Positions 53,096 to 59,088 of a DNA stretch of 59,088 nt are shown here, piece by piece. The notes below the pieces were generated by a model, which was not told the DNA's origin, did not search any database, and worked only from the letters and a program-made list of their open reading frames with translations. The stretch is from an uncultured bacterium (GTDB lineage: Bacteria > Bacillota > Clostridia > Peptostreptococcales > Anaerovoracaceae). Position 1 is the first letter of the stretch; every line of letters starts with the position of its first letter. A program made the translations under genes and the position numbers. The stretch covers positions 1 to 59,088 of the forward strand of contig CAJMLL010000010.1 in NCBI GenBank assembly GCA_905214225.1, written 5' to 3'.

Positions 53096-56000
53096 TAAAG
53101 GAGTGATAGGTATTTCCGGAGTGACAGAAAGCCGCTCCGCTCTGATCATATCCAGAATAATCAGAAATAACCCGGGAAAGACCCTGATCCTGACCGCTGC
53201 CCAGAAACAGGCTGAGAATCTGGCCTCGGACCTGGAGTTCTTCCTGAAAAAAGAAGTTCTCGTCATGCCGAATGAGGACCAGCTTTTCCTGAATTATGAA
53301 ACCAGAGGGAATTCCCAGCAGATGAAACGTCTGAAGGGACTGAAGGCACTCATGGAGGATAAATACTGCGTCGTTGCCGCGCCGGTAAGTGCGGCTGTCC
53401 GTCCGATGATGCCGCACTCTCTTTTGTCAGAAAAGACCGTGCGTCTGGAATACGGTAAGGACGCAGACCTGAAGCAGATTGCGGAAGATCTCAGAGATCT
53501 GGGCTATGAACGCATGAGCATGGTCGAAGGAAGGGGAGAATTCAGCATCCGCGGCGGAATCCTGGATGTATTTACGCCGGATGCAGAAGAGCCTTACCGT
53601 ATCGAATTCTTCGACACAGAGGTGGACTCCATCCGGACCTTCGACATCGATACACAGCGGTCCAGCGGAGACAAGCTGAAAGTCGTTACCATCGGTGCGG
53701 CTCAGGATCTGCTGGCAGATAAAGAGCATTTTCTGAAAGCAGCGAAAAAGCTCTCTGATGCTTATACAAAACAGATGGAAAAGCTGAGTCAGTCGGCGGA
53801 ATTCCTGGAGGCGTCCCACCATTTGGAGCGCCGCAGAGACCAGCTTGTAGAATACATTGAGAATGTATCCAACCTGCAGCTTCTGGGAAACTACCTGCAT
53901 TATTTCTACGATGATGTGGAATATCTCTGGGATTATATGGGAGAGGGCACCCTCATTGTGGATGATCCGGACCGCATTACGGAATTCCTCGACACCCGCA
54001 GCAAGGAGCAGAAGCAGGACTTCCAGACCATGCTGGAGCGCGGACAGATCGCGCCGGAAGATATGAAGATGATGACCGGCCGCGAGGAACTCCTGAAGGG
54101 TTACCGCTGCCGCCCGCTTTATGTCATCACTCCGTTCCCGAAGCAGGTGAAGGGAATCGATGAGTACAGTCAGGTGTATGACTACCACTGCCGCCAGGTT
54201 CCGGAGTTCAACGGACGTCTGGAGCTGCTGGCCGATGAAATCCAGGCGCAGCTGAAAAATAAGGTGAAGGTCACCATCGTCTGCAGCACAATGGAGCGGA
54301 AGAAAAATCTCCGCGAGTTCCTGCAGAATAAGGGGCTGTCCTCAAGCGTCAGCTTTGAGGATGGAATCCTTTCCAGCGGCATGCTTTTCCCGGAAGAAAA
54401 GTTCTGTTACATCAGCGATCAGGATATTTTCGGAGGGAGAAGAACTCCGCGCCGCAGAAAACACCGCAGGACGAAAGGTGAAGAGCTGCAGAGTTTTACC
54501 GATCTGAAAAAGGGCGATTATGTCGTTCACGAGAATCACGGAATCGGAAAATTCGAAGGCATTGAGCAGCTGAACCTCCACGGTGAAAAGAAAGATTATC
54601 TGAAGATCAAGTACGCGGGCAGCGATATTCTCTACGTTCCGGTAGAGCAGTTCGACATCGTGCAGAAGTACATCGGCGCAGAAGGCAGCGTGCCGAAGAT
54701 GAACAAGCTTTCCGGCACCGAATGGAAGACGGCAAAGGCCAGGGCCAAGAAGGCCATCGCCGACATGGCCGACGAACTGATCAAACTCTACGCAGAACGT
54801 GAAGTGACGAAAGGTTACGCCTTTGGACCGGACACAGAGTGGCAGAAAGAATTTGAGGAGAGCTTCCCTTACGTGGAAACCGACGATCAGCTGAGGGCCA
54901 TTGAAGAAATCAAGGCCGACATGGAAAAACCGGTGGCCATGGACCGTCTTCTCTGCGGCGATGTTGGATTCGGAAAGACAGAGGTGGCCGCCCGCGCGAT
55001 GTTCAAGTGCATCGCGGACGGAAAGCAGGCGGCCATGCTCGTTCCGACGACTCTGCTCGCCAACCAGCATTACTACACACTGAAGTCCAGATTTGAGAAA
55101 TTCCCGCTGAAGGTCGAGATGCTCTCCCGCTTCCGTACAGAAGCAGAGCAGAAAGACATCGTGAAGAGGCTGAAGGAAGGCGATATCGATCTGATTATCG
55201 GCACCCACCGGCTTCTTTCTAAAGATGTGAAGTTCAAGGACCTGGGCCTTCTGGTCATCGATGAGGAACAGCGCTTCGGCGTCAAACATAAAGAGAAAAT
55301 CAAGGAAATGAAGAAGAACGTGGATGTTCTGACCCTTTCCGCGACGCCGATCCCGAGAACGCTGAACATGTCCATGACGGGAATCAAGGATATGAGTGTC
55401 ATTACCGAGCCGCCGGAAGACCGTTTCCCGGTGCAGACCTATGTCATGGAAATGGACGACGGCGTGATCCGTGAGGCGATTATGCGTGAGATGGACAGAG
55501 GAGGCCAGACCTTCGTCATTTACAACCGCGTCCGCGGCATCAACCAGATTGCCGAGCGTATCATGAAAGCCGTTCCGGAAGCCAGAGTCATCGTCGGCCA
55601 CGGACAGATGAGCGAGCAGACACTGGAAGACGTCATGCTGAACTTTGTCAACCACGAGAGCGATGTTCTGGTGGCAACCACCATCGTTGAGTCCGGAATT
55701 GACGTGCCGAACGCCAACACCCTGATCGTCCTGGACGCAGACCGCTACGGCCTGTCCCAGCTCTATCAGTTAAGGGGCCGCGTCGGCCGCTCCAGCCGCA
55801 TGGCATACGCCTACCTGATGTACCAGAAAGATAAAGTTCTGACAGAAGTTGCCGAGAAGCGCCTGCGGGCCGTAAGGGAATTTACCGAATTCGGCTCCGG
55901 CTTCAAGGTCGCCATGCGTGACCTGCAGATCCGGGGTGCCGGAAACCTTCTTGGAAGCGAGCAGAGCGGACACATCATGAACATCGGATATGAATTGTAT

Positions 56001-56552
56001 GCCAAACTGGTCAATGACGAAGTCCGCCGCATCAAGGGCGAGAGCATCGCAGAGAATCCGGAGGAGACTTCGGTTGAACTTGCGGTTTCCGCCAATATCC
56101 CGGACTGGTACATTCAGGACGAGGTGCTGAAGATCCAGATGTATAAGAAGATCGCCACCGTACGCACAGAAGAGGACGAGGAGTCCATGTACGATGAACT
56201 CGTCGACCGCTTCGGCGATGTCCCTAAGGAGACCATGAACCTGATCAAGGTTTCCCGCATCCGCTGGCTTGCCGAGGGCATGGCCGTGACCCGGATTTAT
56301 GAACAGGGACCGTACGTACTGCTGTCCTTCGATGAGAAGAACCCTCTGAATCCGATGAGCATCATCCACCTGAATGAAGTATTCGGCGCCAGAGTCTTCG
56401 TCCACGGAGGAGTCAAGCCGTTTATCCGCATTCCGCTGGTCCGCCGCCACGAACTCGAGGACGTCATCCGGCTGCTCGAGACCCTGAAAGACACACCTGA
56501 GGGAGCACCGCAGATTCCCGGTGCAGCAGACAGGAAACCCGCCGGACATTAA
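53088..56552 (+). CDS. mfd: Transcription-repair coupling factor
   Basis: A 1154-residue ATP-driven translocase that removes stalled RNA polymerase and recruits UvrA. The UvrB-like N-terminal part contains GEFSIRGGILDVF near 144-156. The RNA-polymerase-binding domain begins at about KKGDYVVHENHGIGKFEG near 473-490. The RecG-like motor has Walker A (GDVGFGKTEVA near 624), Walker B (DEEQRFG) and TATPIPRT-type LSATPIPRTL. It starts within pth, with GGAGG upstream, so the two are coupled. Confidence 0.97.
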   Translation: MSNKGVIGISGVTESRSALIISRIIRNNPGKTLILTAAQKQAENLASDLEFFLKKEVLVMPNEDQLFLNYETRGNSQQMKRLKGLKALMEDKYCVVAAPVSAAVRPMMPHSLLSEKTVRLEYGKDADLKQIAEDLRDLGYERMSMVEGRGEFSIRGGILDVFTPDAEEPYRIEFFDTEVDSIRTFDIDTQRSSGDKLKVVTIGAAQDLLADKEHFLKAAKKLSDAYTKQMEKLSQSAEFLEASHHLERRRDQLVEYIENVSNLQLLGNYLHYFYDDVEYLWDYMGEGTLIVDDPDRITEFLDTRSKEQKQDFQTMLERGQIAPEDMKMMTGREELLKGYRCRPLYVITPFPKQVKGIDEYSQVYDYHCRQVPEFNGRLELLADEIQAQLKNKVKVTIVCSTMERKKNLREFLQNKGLSSSVSFEDGILSSGMLFPEEKFCYISDQDIFGGRRTPRRRKHRRTKGEELQSFTDLKKGDYVVHENHGIGKFEGIEQLNLHGEKKDYLKIKYAGSDILYVPVEQFDIVQKYIGAEGSVPKMNKLSGTEWKTAKARAKKAIADMADELIKLYAEREVTKGYAFGPDTEWQKEFEESFPYVETDDQLRAIEEIKADMEKPVAMDRLLCGDVGFGKTEVAARAMFKCIADGKQAAMLVPTTLLANQHYYTLKSRFEKFPLKVEMLSRFRTEAEQKDIVKRLKEGDIDLIIGTHRLLSKDVKFKDLGLLVIDEEQRFGVKHKEKIKEMKKNVDVLTLSATPIPRTLNMSMTGIKDMSVITEPPEDRFPVQTYVMEMDDGVIREAIMREMDRGGQTFVIYNRVRGINQIAERIMKAVPEARVIVGHGQMSEQTLEDVMLNFVNHESDVLVATTIVESGIDVPNANTLIVLDADRYGLSQLYQLRGRVGRSSRMAYAYLMYQKDKVLTEVAEKRLRAVREFTEFGSGFKVAMRDLQIRGAGNLLGSEQSGHIMNIGYELYAKLVNDEVRRIKGESIAENPEETSVELAVSANIPDWYIQDEVLKIQMYKKIATVRTEEDEESMYDELVDRFGDVPKETMNLIKVSRIRWLAEGMAVTRIYEQGPYVLLSFDEKNPLNPMSIIHLNEVFGARVFVHGGVKPFIRIPLVRRHELEDVIRLLETLKDTPEGAPQIPGAADRKPAGH

Positions 56553-56590
56553 TTTCCGGCCAAACTCGATGAATAGAAAGGAAGTAGAAG

Positions 56591-57880
56591 ATGCTTTTTC
56601 GCGACATTACAATTTTAGATGAAAACCTGGACGTACAGGAGCATATGTACGTAGGGACAAAAGACAAACGCATCGCTTACATCGGTAAAGCGATGCCGCA
56701 AGAGGATTACGGGGAAGTCTACGACGGGCAGGGGCGTCTCCTGATGCCGGGATTCTATAACGCCCACGCACATTCCCCGATGGCACTGATGAGAGGCTAC
56801 GGAGAAAACCTGAAGCTGCAGGACTGGCTGAATACCAGAATCTTCCCGTTCGAGGCCAAACTGGATTCCGACGCCGTCTACTGGGGCACCCTGCTCTGCA
56901 TGGCAGAATCCCTGCGTTTCGGTATCGTTTCGACCTCTGACATGTATTATTTTGTCCCTGACATCGCTCACGCCGTCATCGACAGCGGCGCAAAAAACAA
57001 TATCTCCCGCTCGCTGACCAACTTCGACGGCACGCCGTTTGAGAAGATGGACTCCGCAAAAGAGCTGGAAGAAGCATACCAGAGCCTGAACGGCGCCGCA
57101 GACGGCCGGGTAGTCATCGAGGCCAGCCTGCATGCTGAGTACACTTCAGACGAAAACACCGCACGTTCCCTTGCCGCATGGTGTAAGGACAACGGCGCAA
57201 GAATGCACGTTCACGTATCAGAAACAAAAACAGAGCACGAGGAGTGTAAGCAGCGCCATAACGGAAAGACTCCGGTGCAGTATCTGAATGACTGCGGAAT
57301 CTTTGACGTTCCGTCCATCGCTGCCCACTGCGTCTGGATTGAGGGAGAAGACTATGACATCCTGAAAGAAAAGGGTGTAACCGTTGCGACCAACCCTTGC
57401 AGCAACCTGAAACTCGCCAGCGGAATCTGCAACAGCGCAGAGATCCTGAAGCGCGGCATCAACCTGGCCATCGGAACAGACAGTGTCGCCAGCAACAACA
57501 GCCTGAACTTCCTGGAGGAGATGAAAACCCTTGCCATGATCGGAAAGGTCAAAGCCGGAGATCCGACCGTCCTGACGCCAAAACAGGTGATCTACGCGGC
57601 AACCAGAGCCGGAGCTCTCGCTCAGGGACGTACAGACTGCGGCATCATGAAAGAAGGCGCACGCGCCGACCTGATCGTCCTGAACACCGACCTTCCGAAC
57701 ATGCACCCGATTCACGACCTGGTCAACAACATCGTCTACTCCGCGTCCGGAAGCGACATTCTCCTGACCATGGCAGACGGAAAAGTGCTCTACCGCGACG
57801 GAGAATACAAGACCATCGACATCGAACAGACCATCGCAAGAACGGAAGAAGCCGTACGCCGTATCCTGAATCAGCTGTAA
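56591..57880 (+). CDS. Amidohydrolase, S-adenosylhomocysteine/methylthioadenosine deaminase-like
   Basis: A 429-residue metal-dependent deaminase of the TrzA/AtzB/MtaD group. The first metal motif NAHAHSPMALMRG is near residue 57, HVHVSE near 203, IAAHCVW near 240 and the aspartate in IGTDSVASNNSL near 297. These fit deaminases of S-adenosylhomocysteine, methylthioadenosine or related purines. AAAGGAAG precedes the ATG. It follows mfd by 38 bp and may be in the same transcript. The exact substrate is not certain. Confidence 0.85.
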   Translation: MLFRDITILDENLDVQEHMYVGTKDKRIAYIGKAMPQEDYGEVYDGQGRLLMPGFYNAHAHSPMALMRGYGENLKLQDWLNTRIFPFEAKLDSDAVYWGTLLCMAESLRFGIVSTSDMYYFVPDIAHAVIDSGAKNNISRSLTNFDGTPFEKMDSAKELEEAYQSLNGAADGRVVIEASLHAEYTSDENTARSLAAWCKDNGARMHVHVSETKTEHEECKQRHNGKTPVQYLNDCGIFDVPSIAAHCVWIEGEDYDILKEKGVTVATNPCSNLKLASGICNSAEILKRGINLAIGTDSVASNNSLNFLEEMKTLAMIGKVKAGDPTVLTPKQVIYAATRAGALAQGRTDCGIMKEGARADLIVLNTDLPNMHPIHDLVNNIVYSASGSDILLTMADGKVLYRDGEYKTIDIEQTIARTEEAVRRILNQL

Positions 57881-58104
57881 TGCGGTAATTTCACCCGCAG
57901 CGGCAGATTTCCCGGGCCCATTGCGTCCGGACAAAAGCCGATGCGCAAGATATAGGGCTGGGATAAATTCCCTTATACCGGATTCTGTATAGATGCAGGG
58001 AATACGATAAGATAAAAGAACTAAAATTTTGCAATTTTTATGTCTGTCAGATCGGTCAGATATCGTGAAGGTGAGTAAAATCAGTGCTTTTGGGTGATAA
58101 GGTA

Positions 58105-58133
58105 TTGACAAATACAGGTTGAGATGCGAAAAT
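58105..58133 (+). promoter_or_regulatory. HU gene promoter
   Basis: A perfect TTGACA (58105-58110) with GAAAAT (58128-58133) 17 bp downstream. The -10 is weak. A perfect CGTGAT/ATCACG hairpin (58151-58166) lies between it and the ribosome site. Confidence 0.5.
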
Positions 58134-58187
58134 AACAGAAGTAAATTTTCCGTGATGAGAATCACGACTATGAGGAGGATAATAAGA

Positions 58188-58466
58188 ATGAATAAGGCAG
58201 AACTTGTTGCTGCAGTAGCAGAGAAGACAAATTTTACTAAGAAAGACGCAGAAGTTGCGATTAATGCATTTCTGTCTACAATAGAAGATGCACTCGTAAA
58301 GGGTGAAAAGGTTCAGCTGATCGGATTTGGTACATTCGATACACGCGACAGAAAAGCTCGTCAGGGAAGAAATCCTAGAAAGCCGGATGAGGTTATCGAT
58401 ATCCCGGCATCCAAGGCTCCTGTATTCAAGGCAGGAAAGGCTCTGAAGGACGCTGTCAATAAATAG
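58188..58466 (+). CDS. hup: HU-family DNA-binding protein
   Basis: A 92-residue histone-like protein that bends and compacts DNA as a dimer. [20 protein letters not shown], the core [20 protein letters not shown] with its DNA-inserting proline, and the closing [12 protein letters not shown] are characteristic. GAGGAGGA at 58172-58179 fixes the start at 58188; the frame is open to 58119. Codon use is that of a highly expressed gene. A terminator follows, so it is largely separate from rqcP. Confidence 0.97.
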   Translation: MNKAELVAAVAEKTNFTKKDAEVAINAFLSTIEDALVKGEKVQLIGFGTFDTRDRKARQGRNPRKPDEVIDIPASKAPVFKAGKALKDAVNK

Positions 58467-58501
58467 TCCGCACGGAATCGTACCGGAATAAAGAATTTAT
58501 C

Positions 58502-58535
58502 AGCTGCTGCATATCACCCATGCGGCAGCTTTTCT
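58502..58535 (+). terminator. Intrinsic terminator after HU
   Basis: AGCTGCTGCAT (58502-58512) pairs with ATGCGGCAGCT (58520-58530), with one G-T pair, followed by TTTC. Confidence 0.8.
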
Positions 58536-58570
58536 TATACTCTGAAAATGGGGAAGGGGAAAGGAGATCC

Positions 58571-58819
58571 ATGAGAATCGATAAGTATCTGAAGAATTCA
58601 AGAATCATAAAAAGACGTACGGTAGCAAAGGAAGCCTGCGAGCAGGAACGTGTTTCCGTAAACGGAAGAACGGCAAAGCCCGGAACGGAAGTAGAACCGG
58701 GAGATACCGTTCATATCGAGTTCGGAAACGGTTCCGTAACTTTCAAAGTGCTGGCCGTCCCAAACGCCGTCCGGAAGGAAGACGCAGCATCAATGTATGA
58801 GATTATAGAGTCTGCGTAA
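58571..58819 (+). CDS. rqcP: S4-domain RNA-binding protein RqcP (YabO)
   Basis: An 82-residue protein made of a single S4 domain. The motif RIDKYLKNSRIIKRRTVAKE (residues 2-21) and VSVNGRTAKPGTEVEPGD (about 29-46) are typical. RqcP works with RqcH in ribosome-associated quality control, stabilising tRNA on the stalled 50S subunit so that alanine tails are added. It follows the HU gene, as in Bacillota. AAGGAGAT before ATG 58571 fixes the start. The usual next genes (yabP, yabQ, divIC) are absent; rRNA-type promoters follow. Confidence 0.92.
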   Translation: MRIDKYLKNSRIIKRRTVAKEACEQERVSVNGRTAKPGTEVEPGDTVHIEFGNGSVTFKVLAVPNAVRKEDAASMYEIIESA

Positions 58820-58849
58820 AAAGAAATTTCGATTTTCGTAAAAAAGTCC

Positions 58850-58878
58850 TTGCATTGATCGGGTAATTAGGGTAATAT
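58850..58878 (+). promoter_or_regulatory. rRNA-type promoter P1
   Basis: TTGCAT (58850-58855) and TAATAT (58873-58878) are 17 bp apart, with A+T-rich upstream DNA resembling an UP element. The transcript begins with a CGCTC/GAGCG hairpin. Confidence 0.8.
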
Positions 58879-58983
58879 AGAGAAGCGCTCTGAGAGAGCG
58901 GGTTGATCCCGCGCCTGAGAGTGTCTATATACCGCCATAATCAGCGTCTGAGAGATTTTCAATAAAAATGATGAAAATTTTCC

Positions 58984-59012
58984 TTGACAACCGGTTGAAG
59001 CCGTGGTAATAT
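58984..59012 (+). promoter_or_regulatory. rRNA-type promoter P2
   Basis: TTGACA (58984-58989) and TAATAT (59007-59012) are 17 bp apart. It lies 134 bp downstream of P1 and shares the same -10 box. A GCTTG/CAAGC hairpin (59020-59035) begins the transcript. Confidence 0.85.
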
Positions 59013-59019
59013 AGATCAT

Positions 59020-59088
59020 GCTTGTGAGAGCAAGCGCGAACATAGAAAACTGCATAGACAGGAAATGCAAGTCAAGACAAAAGCTGCG
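59020..59088 (+). other. Putative rRNA operon leader, cut by the window edge
   Basis: The sequence after P2 contains GAAAACTGCATA (around 59045-59056), a phrase common in leaders before 16S rRNA in Clostridia. A hairpin and antitermination-like region follow. The 16S gene itself would begin beyond 59088 and is not seen. Confidence 0.65.

Overview
The window is chromosomal DNA from a Gram-positive anaerobe of the Bacillota, most likely class Clostridia and possibly Lachnospiraceae-like. The clues are strong AGGAGG ribosome sites, sigma-A promoters with 16-17 bp spacers, a leucine T-box leader, a LexA/DinR-type SOS box, a DUF4358-MBOAT-DHHW acylation locus, and murC / glmU-like / prs / pth / mfd / HU / rqcP synteny running into an rRNA promoter region. 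The placement is inferred from gene content; no 16S sequence lies inside the window. No phage, insertion sequence, CRISPR array or tRNA gene was recognised.

Layout. 1-5.1 kb: engB, hpt, a DUF1461 membrane protein, a PHP phosphoesterase and an MBL/beta-CASP ribonuclease. 5.1-6.2 kb: an A+T-rich stretch with no credible gene. 6.2-12 kb: a Dabb protein, a UvrD-like helicase, an alpha/beta hydrolase, a decayed surface-protein fragment and an Xaa-Pro aminopeptidase. 12-13.7 kb: bioB-bioY behind a likely BirA-controlled promoter. 13.9-16.3 kb: a PolC-related protein whose palm aspartates are replaced, convergent with a YprB-type exonuclease. 16.3-20.9 kb: a hairpin-dense gap with a possible small RNA, then NUDIX hydrolase, a divergent Xer recombinase, rplS, rbgA and rnhB. 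21-25 kb (minus strand): a four-gene surface O-acylation module. 25.4-34.2 kb: leucine and isoleucine/valine synthesis, with leuA-leuC-leuD-leuB on the minus strand behind a T-box and ilvC-ilvD diverging from it. 34.4-43.3 kb: argF, an SDR enzyme, an SOS-boxed UvrD/PcrA helicase, a YwaF-like membrane protein, a secreted lysine-rich repeat protein and ilvB-ilvN. 43.4-49 kb: a MATE transporter with its own promoter and structured leader, a hotdog thioesterase, an iron alcohol dehydrogenase and pyruvate kinase. 49-59 kb: murC, a GlmU acetyltransferase-domain protein, prs, pth, mfd, an amidohydrolase, HU, rqcP and tandem rRNA-type promoters at the edge.

How the genes work together. IlvBN, IlvC and IlvD make the branched 2-oxo acids, and LeuA, LeuCD and LeuB extend one of them towards leucine; only leuA shows a clear tRNA-sensing leader. 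BioY imports the product that BioB makes, and one operator can control both. MurC, the GlmU-like protein and Prs supply wall and nucleotide precursors, while Pth, Mfd, HU and RqcP maintain translation and the genome. The 21-25 kb module probably moves acyl groups across the membrane to a cell-surface polymer.

The observations most worth following are the polymerase-like protein without its palm aspartates (13.9-15.3 kb), the unassigned leader before the MATE gene (43.38-43.59 kb), the small RNA candidate at 16.48-16.57 kb, the acylation module with its DUF4358 protein, and a structured repeat shared by two distant intergenic regions.
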